A stretch of DNA of 64,000 nt from positions 1,550,001 through 1,614,000 of the forward strand of contig NZ_CP039250.1 of the NCBI RefSeq assembly GCF_004795895.1, written 5' to 3'. The number at the start of each line of letters is the position of its first letter. The stretch's first letter is position 1. The notes beneath the pieces were generated by a model. That model did not search any database. It saw only the letters and a list, made by a program, of their open reading frames with translations, and had not been told where the DNA came from. Of this stretch, positions 1 to 7,831 are shown piece by piece. The position numbers and the translations under genes were made by a program. This DNA is from Sphingopyxis sp. PAMC25046. Its GTDB lineage: Bacteria; Pseudomonadota; Alphaproteobacteria; Sphingomonadales; Sphingomonadaceae.

Positions 1-597
1 GATACCGACCAGCCGATCGAGTGCATCGCGGTCGCTGCGTCGACCGGCGGCATTCCCGCCTTCACCAATTTCCTCGCGCACCTCGATCCGCGGATCAGCG
101 CGCCGATCCTGCTGACCCAGCATCTGCCCGACGCGTTCATGGAATTTTATGCCAAGCAGATCGGAACGATGACGGCACGCCGGGTGCGCGTCGCGGAAGC
201 GGGGATGGCGATCGAGCCGAACTCTATCTATCTCGCGCCCGGCGACGCGCATCTGATCGTCGTCGAGAGCGGCCGCCGCCGCGAAATCGCGCTCGATCAC
301 CGCCCCGTCGACAATGGTTGCTGCCCGTCCGCTGACCCGATGCTTGATTCGGTCGCCGAAATCTATGGCAAGGGCGGTATCGCCGTGATCTTGAGCGGTA
401 TGGGCCGCGACGGCGCGCTCGGCGCGGGGCGGTTGAAGGATGCGGGCGGAACGATCTTCGCGCAGGCGCCCGAAAGCTGCGTGATCTGGGGCATGCCGGG
501 CGCGGTGGCGAAGTCGGGCATCGCCGCGGCAACGCTCAACCCCGACGCGATCGCGCTGATGCTCGGCAGCTTCCTGTCCGGAAGGAGCAAGTCATGA
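1..597 (+). CDS. cheB: Chemotaxis protein-glutamate methylesterase CheB, C-terminal part
   Basis: The gene runs in from the left edge, so only the C-terminal methylesterase domain (198 residues) is visible; the receiver domain would lie outside. CheB removes methyl groups from chemoreceptor glutamates in the cytoplasm. The catalytic triad of the family is visible: Ser in ASTGG at about residue 14 of the visible part, His in QHLP at about residue 41, and Asp in GMGRDGA at about residue 137. The stop overlaps the cheR start by 4 nt (ATGA), which indicates translational coupling and a chemotaxis operon. Confidence 0.93.
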   Translation, partial: DTDQPIECIAVAASTGGIPAFTNFLAHLDPRISAPILLTQHLPDAFMEFYAKQIGTMTARRVRVAEAGMAIEPNSIYLAPGDAHLIVVESGRRREIALDHRPVDNGCCPSADPMLDSVAEIYGKGGIAVILSGMGRDGALGAGRLKDAGGTIFAQAPESCVIWGMPGAVAKSGIAAATLNPDAIALMLGSFLSGRSKS

Positions 598-1463
598 TGG
601 GGGGCAGCGCGAGTGAATCGGCCTATCGCGTCCTGATGGGGGTGCTCGAATCACGCACGGGCCAGACGCTTTCGCCAAACCGCATCTGGCGGATCGAAAT
701 GTCGCTCAAGCCCGTGATGCAGCGGCATGGCATCGCCGATCTCGACGCACTGGTCGCCGCGCTCGTCACCTCGACCAGCCGGGCGCTGCTCGACGACACC
801 GTCGACGCCATGCTCAACAACGAGACCTATTTCTATCGCGAATACAGCGTTTTCGACGATATAACTGCGACAGCGCTCGAACAGATTCGCGAGATCAACA
901 AGCTACGCCGCCGGCTGACGATCTGGCATTGCGGGGTGTCGACGGGGCAGGAAGCCTATTCGATGGCGATGCTGATCGCCGAACAGGGCGCGAAATGGGC
1001 CGGGTGGCAGGTCGACATCGTCGGCACCGACGTCAGCCATCATGCGATCGGCCGCGCGCGCGTCGGCCTCTATACCCAGTTCGAGATTCAGCGCGGGCTG
1101 CCCGTCCAGCGGATGGTGCGCTGGTTCGACCAGACCGAGGGCGGCTGGCTCGCCAAGGCCGACCTTCGGCGCCGGATCGACTTTTCGGTGCAGAATATGC
1201 TCACCGACCGGCCGCCGCTGGCGAGTCCGGCCGACCTCATTTTCTGCCGCAACCTGCTACTCTATTTTTCGGCACCGATGCGCCAGAAAGCCTTCGCGCG
1301 GCTGCGCGCGATGGCGGCGCCGCAGAGCTTCCTCGTCCTCGGCGCCGGCGAAACGGTGCTCGGCCAGACCGACCAGTTCGTCGCAAGCCCGCGCCTGCGC
1401 GGCCTCTACGAGCCCGCCGATCAGCAGGTCCGCCGGCCCGATTCGCGCTCGATCGCCGCCTGA
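594..1463 (+). CDS. cheR: Chemotaxis protein methyltransferase CheR
   Basis: A 289-residue protein of normal CheR length. It has the N-terminal helical CheR domain, the signature NNETYFYRE at residues 75-83, an SAM-binding segment (WHCGVSTGQE, 111-120) and the FCRN motif at 217-220. It methylates chemoreceptor glutamates using SAM and opposes CheB. The start overlaps the cheB stop. The C-terminus lacks a VxxxP or pentapeptide-binding extension that I can recognise. Confidence 0.94.
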   Translation: MMGGSASESAYRVLMGVLESRTGQTLSPNRIWRIEMSLKPVMQRHGIADLDALVAALVTSTSRALLDDTVDAMLNNETYFYREYSVFDDITATALEQIREINKLRRRLTIWHCGVSTGQEAYSMAMLIAEQGAKWAGWQVDIVGTDVSHHAIGRARVGLYTQFEIQRGLPVQRMVRWFDQTEGGWLAKADLRRRIDFSVQNMLTDRPPLASPADLIFCRNLLLYFSAPMRQKAFARLRAMAAPQSFLVLGAGETVLGQTDQFVASPRLRGLYEPADQQVRRPDSRSIAA

Positions 1464-1530
1464 CCTTGCTTTTTGCGCCCCGCTGGCGCAATCGACGGAT
1501 TGGCAAGAACAGGACGGGCCCGCAAAGCGC

Positions 1531-2220
1531 ATGAGCGATTTTATCGAACGCTGGTCTCCCAATTTCGACGAGCGTTCGCTGCCCATTTCGATGATCATTC
1601 TCCACTATACCGGCATGAAGACCGGCGCCGAAGCCATTGATTGGCTTGCCAATCCCGAGGCGAAGGTGTCCGCGCACTATGTCGTCAGCGAAGACGGCCA
1701 GATCACCCATATGGTGCCCGAGGACAAGCGCGCCTGGCACGCCGGCAAATCGCACTGGCGCGGGGTCAGCGACATCAATTCGGCGAGCGTCGGGATCGAG
1801 ATCGTCAATCCGGGGCACGAATGGGGCTATGTGCCCTTTCCCGACCCGCAAGTCGCTTCGGTCGTCCGCCTCGTCCACATGATCAAGGACCGCCACGCGA
1901 TCACCCGCGGCAATGTTGTTGGCCATTCGGATATTGCGCCGACGCGCAAGCAGGACCCGGGCGAGCTTTTCCCTTGGGAGGAACTCGCGCGCCGCCGCCT
2001 CGCGCTGCCGCGCCCGACAAAGAAGCTCACCGATCCCTTGTGGACCGACGCGGGTTTCCTGCTCGCGCTCGAACGCTTCGGCTATGACGTGACCGACGGC
2101 TTCGCGGCGACGGTGGCGTTCCAGCGCCGCTTTCGCCCCGAACTGATCGACGGCACGATCGACGGCGAATGCCGCGCGATCCTCCTCGCGCTGCTGTTGC
2201 CGCAGCCCGAAGGCAATTGA
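1531..2220 (+). CDS. N-acetylmuramoyl-L-alanine amidase (Amidase_2, AmpD/AmiD-like)
   Basis: A 229-residue protein. Zinc ligands expected for the amidase_2 fold are visible: His25 in ILHYT, His132 in VGHSDIAP and Asp142 in KQDPG, with Glu90 in VGIEI as the likely catalytic residue. Residues about 175-225 resemble a peptidoglycan-binding helical repeat. It should cut the amide bond between N-acetylmuramate and the stem peptide. I see no signal peptide, so it may act in the cytoplasm on recycled muropeptides like AmpD. The ATG at 1531 is preferred because conserved sequence begins shortly after it; upstream codons belong to a shadow frame of cheR. Confidence 0.88.
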   Translation: MSDFIERWSPNFDERSLPISMIILHYTGMKTGAEAIDWLANPEAKVSAHYVVSEDGQITHMVPEDKRAWHAGKSHWRGVSDINSASVGIEIVNPGHEWGYVPFPDPQVASVVRLVHMIKDRHAITRGNVVGHSDIAPTRKQDPGELFPWEELARRRLALPRPTKKLTDPLWTDAGFLLALERFGYDVTDGFAATVAFQRRFRPELIDGTIDGECRAILLALLLPQPEGN

Positions 2221-2221
2221 C

Positions 2222-2250
2222 TGGTCAAACCTGGACGAAAGACTTATAAT
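2222..2250 (+). promoter_or_regulatory. Promoter of the RNase P RNA gene
   Basis: A perfect TATAAT sits at 2245-2250, about 6-8 nt before the presumed 5' end of rnpB. TGGTCA at 2222-2227 is a 4/6 match to the -35 consensus at 17-nt spacing. The amidase stop codon is at 2218-2220, so the promoter fits exactly between the genes. Confidence 0.7.
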
Positions 2251-2256
2251 CACCAG

Positions 2257-2645
2257 CGCCAGAGGGTCGGGCGATCGCCGCCGCGCAAGCGGGGGAGGAA
2301 AGTCCGGGCTCCACGGAAACCACGGTGCCGGATAACGTCCGGCGGGCCGGTCCGAAGGGCCGGTTCAGGGAAAGTGCCACAGAGAGCAGACCGCCAAAGG
2401 CTTCGGCCCGGCGAAAGGTGAAAGGGTGCGGTAAGAGCGCACCGCGCGGACGGTAACGGACGCGGCACGGCAAACCCCACCGGGAGCAAGGTCGAATAGG
2501 GATGGCACGGATTTATCCAGGGTCGGTTCCGGCCCCGCCGTCCGGGTTGACTGCTCGAGCGTTCGGGTAACCGTCCGCCTAGAGGAATGATCGCCTATCC
2601 CCGCAGGGGGTGGACAGAACCCGGCTTACAGACCCTCTGGCAACT
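2257..2645 (+). ncRNA. rnpB: RNase P RNA, bacterial class A
   Basis: The catalytic RNA of RNase P, which matures tRNA 5' ends. The universally conserved core is present: GAGGAAAGTCCGGGCTCC near 2290-2310, the GGAAAGTGCCACAGAGA region near 2368-2390, and AGAGGAATGATCGCC with GACAGAACCCGGCTTACAG near 2581-2630. Helix P1 is a perfect 10-bp pairing between 2259-2268 and 2631-2640, which fixes both ends within a few bases. The length of about 390 nt is normal for the group. A hairpin without a U-tract follows at about 2650-2690. Confidence 0.96.
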
Positions 2646-2718
2646 CTCTCCCGGCCCCGCGTGCGGGAACGCCCGCGCACGGGCCGCGTTCTGAAGGAAC
2701 CAGAAAGGGAGACGAACC

Positions 2719-2874
2719 ATGAAAGTCGTCGATGACCATGTCGAAGTGACGGAAACCGAGGCAAGCAGCGGGGTAAAGGGACATAATGTCCGCTATGTAC
2801 TGGCGATTTCGCTCATCGCGGTGATTGTCGTCCTGTCGGCCGTGTGGATCATTCCCGCGCTGCTGCAGCCGTGA
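2719..2874 (+). CDS. Small single-span membrane protein, 51 residues, unknown function
   Basis: A short open frame with a good ribosome binding site (GGGAGA about 6 nt before the ATG). The product has an acidic, polar N-terminus (residues 1-25), then one long hydrophobic segment (about 26-50: RYVLAISLIAVIVVLSAVWI) ending LLQP. This is a typical bitopic small membrane protein with the N-terminus probably inside. It lies just downstream of rnpB and before a REP-like hairpin. I do not recognise a named family. Confidence 0.6.
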   Translation: MKVVDDHVEVTETEASSGVKGHNVRYVLAISLIAVIVVLSAVWIIPALLQP

Positions 2875-2947
2875 TCGCGTAGGCGATCGACTCTCCGGTA
2901 CGGGGTGCCCTCCGGCTTTGGGTGGAGCGCGGACACTTGCTTGCTTC

Positions 2948-3022
2948 GTCATCCCGGACGTGATCCGGGATCCATTTTTCCAGAGGTTGGGTGAATGGAC
3001 CCCGGATCACGTCCGGGGTGAC
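2948..3022. repeat. REPIN-like inverted pair, family 1
   Basis: Two inverted arms beginning GTCATCCCGGACGTGATCCG and its complement, separated by a short spacer, so the whole unit can fold into one long hairpin. Related units lie at 29577-29641, 32038-32127 and 47331-47419, a single arm at 56714-56740, and two arms around the GIY-YIG gene at 61053-61445. It is intergenic and contains no gene. Confidence 0.85.
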
Positions 3023-3124
3023 GATAAGGGATAAGTCAGCTTCCGGCCAGAACGGTCGGTCCGTTGGGGGCAAGGGGAGCAGGGTTTCCTATGGACAAGT
3101 TTCGGCAAACGCGGTGAAGGTAGT

Positions 3125-3613
3125 TCAATTCACCGGATAGCCGACCGCCATCACTTCCCATTCCTTCGGCCCGGCGGGAAGCTGCACGGTGCGCAGATCG
3201 CCCACCGCCGCGCCGCGCAACGCGCGGGCGAGCGGGCTGTTCCAGCCGATCCGGCCTTCGCCAGCTTCGGCCTCGTCATCGCCCACCAATGTGACGACGC
3301 GCCGCGCATCGTCGTCGTCGGCAAGCTCGACCGTCGCGCCAAACCAGATGCGGCTCTTGTCGGGTTGGTCGGCGGGGTCGACGACGCGCGCCGCCTTCAT
3401 GCGCCGGGCAAGAAAGCCCAGGCGCCGGTCGATCTCGCGCAGCCGCTTGCGCCCATAGATATAGTCGCCATTCTCGCTGCGGTCGCCGTTGCCCGCAGCC
3501 CAGCTGATCACCTCGACCAGCTTGGGCCGCTCGTCGCCCAGCAGCGTGTCATATTCAGCCCGCAGCGCGGCATAGCCCGCCGGGCTGATGATGTTGGTCT
3601 TGTCCCCCGCCAT
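3125..3613 (-). CDS. greB: Transcription elongation factor GreB-type
   Basis: A 162-residue protein of the GreA/GreB family, which stimulates transcript cleavage by stalled RNA polymerase through its secondary channel. The N-terminal coiled coil (about residues 5-80) contains the basic GDRSENGDYIYGRKRLREIDRR stretch of the family with acidic tip residues, and the C-terminal half is the FKBP-like domain (IGWNSPLARALRGAAVGD). The YIYGRKRLREID wording favours GreB over GreA. It lies 7 nt upstream of the lytic transglycosylase stop, on the same strand and downstream of it. Confidence 0.88.
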   Translation of the reverse strand: MAGDKTNIISPAGYAALRAEYDTLLGDERPKLVEVISWAAGNGDRSENGDYIYGRKRLREIDRRLGFLARRMKAARVVDPADQPDKSRIWFGATVELADDDDARRVVTLVGDDEAEAGEGRIGWNSPLARALRGAAVGDLRTVQLPAGPKEWEVMAVGYPVN

Positions 3614-3620
3614 CCGGTTC

Positions 3621-5651
3621 TTACCCCGGCGTGCGCTTGCCGAGGTAGAAGCTCAGCGGGGCCTTCGTCCGCGCCGTGCCGCCGTCGCGCAGTGTGTCAT
3701 AGACCACCGCATTTTCGAGCACGCGCTGCACATAATTCTTCGTCTCGAAGATCGGGATCGCCTCGATCCAGTCGAGCATTTCGATCGATCCGGTGCGCGG
3801 ATCGCCATTGGCGCGCAGCCATTTGTTCACATTGCCGGGGCCGGCGTTATAGGCCGCGACCGCGAGCGGATAGCTGCCGCCGAAATAGCGCAGCATCTGC
3901 TGGAAATAGGTCGACCCCAAGGTCATATTGTAATTGGTGTCGCTGGTCAGCGACCCCGCGTCATAGCTCATCCCCAGCTTGCCCGCGACTTCGCGCGCGG
4001 TGCTGGGCATCAGCTGCATCATGCCGCGTGCGCCGGCATGGCTGATCGCGGCGCGGTCGAACTGGCTTTCCTGCCGCGTGATCGCGTGGATGAAGGTCCA
4101 GTTGCTTTCGTGGCCCGACGGCACGCGCACCGTCGGGAAGCCCGACACCTCGACCGCGTCGAGGCTGTTCGCCTGCGCGCTGCGGCCGATCATCACGCCG
4201 AGGTCGGGGCGCCCGATCTGCTTGGCAAGCTGCCCGGCGAGCACATGGTCGGCGGGCGAACTCGCCTGTTGCGCGAGCGCGCGCAGGAACGCCGACTGTT
4301 CGCGCCATGCGCCGATCTCGCCGAGCGCGCGCGCGGCGCGCACCAGCCGGTCGTCCTCGAACGCGCGGCGTTCGGCGCTGCTGACCGCGATCGTCGGATC
4401 CGGCGTCGGTTTGGGCTGCGGGCGGTTCAGCCGCTCGAGCGAGAGCTGGCCGTAGAATTGGTCGTAATGCTGCGCCGCATCGGTGAAATGCGCGTTCGCG
4501 CTGGTGCGGTCGCCCGCTGCCAGTGCCGCGCGGCCCGCCCAGTAAAAGCCCTTGGTACGCGTCTGCGCCGAGCGCGCGGCTTCGCCATAGGCGCGAAAAT
4601 GCCGCGCCGCCTCGGCCGGGCGGCGCAAGTCGTTCAGCGCGAGCTGTCCGGCGAGCCATGCGAGCGACGTATAATCGTCGCGCACGCCGAGCGGGGTTTC
4701 GCGAACGACAGTGCCGGGCGGCAGCGCGTCGTCGAGCTGCCGCGCGATATTATAAGCGGTCAGCTTGTCGCCGCCCGAATCGGCAAGCCGCGCGTTGGTG
4801 AGCAAGGTTTCCAGCCATTCCTCGGCGTCGGTCGGGGGTTTGGCCAGCGACCGCGGCGCGGCGAGCAGCGCGCGCGCTTCGCCGGCGCGGCCCGACGCGC
4901 GCAGCCAGGTCGCCTTGGCGGTGATATAGCCCGGGTCGGTGCGCGTCAGCGACGGGTTCGCGCTTTCGACCGCCGCCGCCTGAAAGGCCGCGTCGACCGC
5001 GCCGCTGCGCATCGCGAGCCGCGCCGCGAAGATGCTGCGCTGGGCGGGCGAGGTGTAGGCGAGCTGGCGGCTCGCCGCCGCGGTCGCGCCGAGCCACAGC
5101 AGCTTGTCCATGCGCACATCATGGTCGGCGGGGGTGATCGCGCCGGGGAACATGCTAAGCGCGCGGCTCGTTTCATAATCGTCGAGCGGCCCGCTCGTCC
5201 ACGCGCGGCGGACCGCGGCATTGGCGTCCTCGCGCCGGCCCGCCGCGTTGAGCGCGAGCGCGTAGCGAAGCTGCCCGCTCGCGGTCTGCGGCGGATAGGA
5301 CTGGAAATAGGCGAGGGTGCGCTGCGGATCATAGCTGTCGAGCGAGATCGCTTTCTCTGCGCGCGTGCGCAGTTTTTCGGCATCGGGCCAGCCGCGGTTC
5401 GCCATCAGAAAGCGCGAAAGCTGGTCGAACGACGCACCGGTGTTCGCTGTCAGGCGGCGCCATTCCATCACCGCGTCGCCGACCGAATTGGGCGACGGCG
5501 GCGGCCCCGATACCGACGCGAGCCCCATCTGGGCGCGATACCAGGCCATTTGTTCGGGGGTAAGTTCGCTCGCATGAGCGACGGTGGGGACGAGAAGAGA
5601 CGCGGCGAGCGCGAGGCGGGAGATACGGGACAGCGAGATCATACCGGCCAT
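3621..5651 (-). CDS. Soluble lytic murein transglycosylase (Slt70-like)
   Basis: A 676-residue periplasmic enzyme that cleaves the MurNAc-GlcNAc bond of peptidoglycan to give 1,6-anhydro products. There is a signal peptide (MAGMISLSRISRLALAASLLVPTVAHAS), a long alpha-helical superhelix (about 30-490) and a C-terminal SLT domain with catalytic Glu in TRQESQF (about residue 525), followed by GARGMMQLMP and YNAGPGNVNKW. The start at 5651 is chosen because it gives a clean signal peptide; a further 14 codons upstream are open. It lies just upstream of greB. Confidence 0.92.
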   Translation of the reverse strand: MAGMISLSRISRLALAASLLVPTVAHASELTPEQMAWYRAQMGLASVSGPPPSPNSVGDAVMEWRRLTANTGASFDQLSRFLMANRGWPDAEKLRTRAEKAISLDSYDPQRTLAYFQSYPPQTASGQLRYALALNAAGRREDANAAVRRAWTSGPLDDYETSRALSMFPGAITPADHDVRMDKLLWLGATAAASRQLAYTSPAQRSIFAARLAMRSGAVDAAFQAAAVESANPSLTRTDPGYITAKATWLRASGRAGEARALLAAPRSLAKPPTDAEEWLETLLTNARLADSGGDKLTAYNIARQLDDALPPGTVVRETPLGVRDDYTSLAWLAGQLALNDLRRPAEAARHFRAYGEAARSAQTRTKGFYWAGRAALAAGDRTSANAHFTDAAQHYDQFYGQLSLERLNRPQPKPTPDPTIAVSSAERRAFEDDRLVRAARALGEIGAWREQSAFLRALAQQASSPADHVLAGQLAKQIGRPDLGVMIGRSAQANSLDAVEVSGFPTVRVPSGHESNWTFIHAITRQESQFDRAAISHAGARGMMQLMPSTAREVAGKLGMSYDAGSLTSDTNYNMTLGSTYFQQMLRYFGGSYPLAVAAYNAGPGNVNKWLRANGDPRTGSIEMLDWIEAIPIFETKNYVQRVLENAVVYDTLRDGGTARTKAPLSFYLGKRTPG

Positions 5652-5751
5652 GCTAATGCCAAACTCCTTGCGGGGCGCTGAATAGACGTCCAATAGCGGC
5701 GCGCTGGCCGGATTCTACCGGTCGCAGCGGGTAGTTGTAAAGGAGCGGAGC

Positions 5752-6627
5752 ATGTTTTCGGGTTCGATTCCCGCCTTGGTGACGCCATTCCGCGATGGGG
5801 CGTTCGACGCGCCCGCCTTCGCGCGCCTCGTGGACTGGCAGATCAAAGAGGGCACCAGCGCGCTGGTCCCGTGCGGAACGACCGGCGAGAGCCCGACGCT
5901 CGGCTTCGACGAACATTATCAGGTCATCGACACCTGCATTCAGGCCGCGGCGGGGCGCGTGCCCGTGATCGCCGGCTGCGGGTCGAACGACACCGCGACC
6001 GCGATCCGCCACATGCGCCACGCGCAGGCCGCCGGCGCGACCGCTGCGCTCGTCGTGGCGCCCTATTACAACCGGCCGAGCCAGGAGGGGATGATCGCGC
6101 ATTTCCGGGCGCTCGCCGATGCGAGCGACCTGCCGATCGTCGTCTACAACGTCCCCGGCCGTACCGTCGCCGACATCAGCGCCGAGACGATGTGCAAGCT
6201 CGCCGAAATCGAGAGCGTCGTCGCGATCAAGGACGCGAGCGGCGACCTCGCGCGCGTGACGGTGCACCGCGCGGGCGCCGGAGCCGACTTCTGCCAGCTT
6301 TCGGGCAACGATGATCTCTGGCTCCCGCACGCGGTCATGGGCGGCGTGGGCTGCATCTCGGTCACCGCCAATGTCGCCCCGCGCCTCTGCGCCGATTTCG
6401 CTGCCGCCTGCGCCGCCGGGGACTGGGAGCGCGCGCTGACGCTGCACGACCGGCTGTTCGATCTCCACAAGGCGATGTTCTCCGACACCTCGCCCGGGCC
6501 GGTCAAATATGCGCTGTCGCGGCTCCATGACTGGTTTTCGCCCGAAGTACGCCTACCTATCATCCCGGCGTGCGGCGCATCGCGCGCCGCCGTCGACGCC
6601 GCATTGTCCGCGGCAGGAGTGATTTAA
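5752..6627 (+). CDS. dapA: 4-hydroxy-tetrahydrodipicolinate synthase
   Basis: A 291-residue TIM-barrel enzyme that condenses pyruvate with aspartate semialdehyde in lysine and diaminopimelate synthesis. Schiff-base Lys160 (VVAIKDASGDL), Tyr132 in YNVPGRT and Thr43-Thr44 in CGTTGES are all present. A strong ribosome binding site (AAAGGAG) precedes the ATG. It is followed after 9 nt by smpB, so the two are probably co-transcribed, as is common in alphaproteobacteria. Confidence 0.96.
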   Translation: MFSGSIPALVTPFRDGAFDAPAFARLVDWQIKEGTSALVPCGTTGESPTLGFDEHYQVIDTCIQAAAGRVPVIAGCGSNDTATAIRHMRHAQAAGATAALVVAPYYNRPSQEGMIAHFRALADASDLPIVVYNVPGRTVADISAETMCKLAEIESVVAIKDASGDLARVTVHRAGAGADFCQLSGNDDLWLPHAVMGGVGCISVTANVAPRLCADFAAACAAGDWERALTLHDRLFDLHKAMFSDTSPGPVKYALSRLHDWFSPEVRLPIIPACGASRAAVDAALSAAGVI

Positions 6628-6636
6628 GCTTTCGTC

Positions 6637-7122
6637 ATGGCCCGTCCGCAGTCCGCCGCCGAATTCGACAAGAAGAAAGTCGTCGCCGAGAACCGGCGCG
6701 CGCGCTTCGACTATGCCATCGAGCAGGTGTTCGAGGCCGGCATCGCGCTGCAGGGCACCGAAGTGAAGTCGCTCCGTTTCGGCGAAGGCACGATTGCCGA
6801 AAGCTATGCCGAGGTGACCGGCGGCGAGGTGTGGCTGATCAACGCCAACATCCCCGAATTCAGCCACGGCAACCGCTTCAACCACGAGCCGAAGCGCCCG
6901 CGCAAGCTGCTGCTCAACTGGCGCGAGATCAACAAGCTGCACGCCGGCGTGATGCGTCAGGGCATGACGCTCGTCCCGCTGAGCGTTTATTTCAACAGTC
7001 GCGGCCGCGCGAAGGTCGAGCTCGCGCTCGCCAAGGGCAAGAAGGCGCACGACAAGCGCGAGTCGATCAAGGAACGCGACTGGAAGCGCGACAAGCAGCG
7101 GCTGATGAAGGACCGCGGATGA
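6637..7122 (+). CDS. smpB: SsrA-binding protein SmpB
   Basis: A 161-residue protein that escorts tmRNA to stalled ribosomes in trans-translation. Family features are clear: [27 protein letters not shown] near the start, [12 protein letters not shown] in the middle, and a lysine/arginine-rich C-terminal tail ([20 protein letters not shown]) that enters the mRNA channel. The stop overlaps the next start by 4 nt. Confidence 0.97.
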   Translation: MARPQSAAEFDKKKVVAENRRARFDYAIEQVFEAGIALQGTEVKSLRFGEGTIAESYAEVTGGEVWLINANIPEFSHGNRFNHEPKRPRKLLLNWREINKLHAGVMRQGMTLVPLSVYFNSRGRAKVELALAKGKKAHDKRESIKERDWKRDKQRLMKDRG

Positions 7123-7733
7123 GCGGCGGCAAACCCAAGGATAAGGCGGCGGTGATGAACTGGATCCGCCGCAACTCGCCGACGCGCGAGGAGCTGCTCG
7201 AAAGCCGCTTCATCAAGCCTTTTGCCCACCGGGTCGCGCATAGCCATTTGTGGCGCTTTACGCGCACCTCGGTGCCGCGCGGAACCGCGCTCGGGCTGTT
7301 CGTCGGCATTTTCTTCCTGATCCCCGGCGTGCAGATATTGGGCGTCGCGCTGCTCGCGCTGCCCTTCCGCGCGAACATTCCGATCGGCGCGGCGATGACT
7401 TTCCTCTCGAACCCGGTGACGACGCCCTTCATCATCCTTGCCTCGGTGTGGCTCGGCGACTGGCTCTTCGGACTCCACGCCAACAGCGCGACCTTTTCGG
7501 CGATGATCGAGCATGGCGCGTCGGCGGGCGAATGGGTGCGCTGGGTGTTTTCGGATGCGGCGCCCGCGATGCTTGCGGGGCTGTTCGTGATCTCGGTCGT
7601 CTCGGCGGCGGTGGGCTATGTGCTTGCGACGCTGTTCTGGGACAATTGGATTCGCCTCCGCTGGCGGCGCAAGCTGGCGCGCGCACGCGACCAACGACTT
7701 GAGGCATCGACGAGCGACACGGCCGCCGGTTGA
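7119..7733 (+). CDS. DUF2062 membrane protein
   Basis: A 204-residue protein with the DUF2062 pattern: an arginine-rich N-terminus, then [40 protein letters not shown] and a last hydrophobic segment near residues 150-175, giving about four membrane segments and a basic tail. The function is unknown. It overlaps smpB by 4 nt and so probably belongs to the dapA-smpB transcript. Confidence 0.82.
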   Translation: MSGGKPKDKAAVMNWIRRNSPTREELLESRFIKPFAHRVAHSHLWRFTRTSVPRGTALGLFVGIFFLIPGVQILGVALLALPFRANIPIGAAMTFLSNPVTTPFIILASVWLGDWLFGLHANSATFSAMIEHGASAGEWVRWVFSDAAPAMLAGLFVISVVSAAVGYVLATLFWDNWIRLRWRRKLARARDQRLEASTSDTAAG

Positions 7734-7831
7734 ACCGCCCCAAAAGCCGGGCCTATAGCTGTCGCATCGCTGGTCCGCGGCGCTTTTCGATGGCGCGGAT
7801 CGTCGCTTCAAATCGATAATCGGGGAATATC

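Noticed and set aside
3588-5681. 697-codon open frame on the + strand opposite the lytic transglycosylase
   Set aside because: It is the antisense shadow of a clear SLT gene in GC-rich DNA; the protein is arginine-rich and has no domain.
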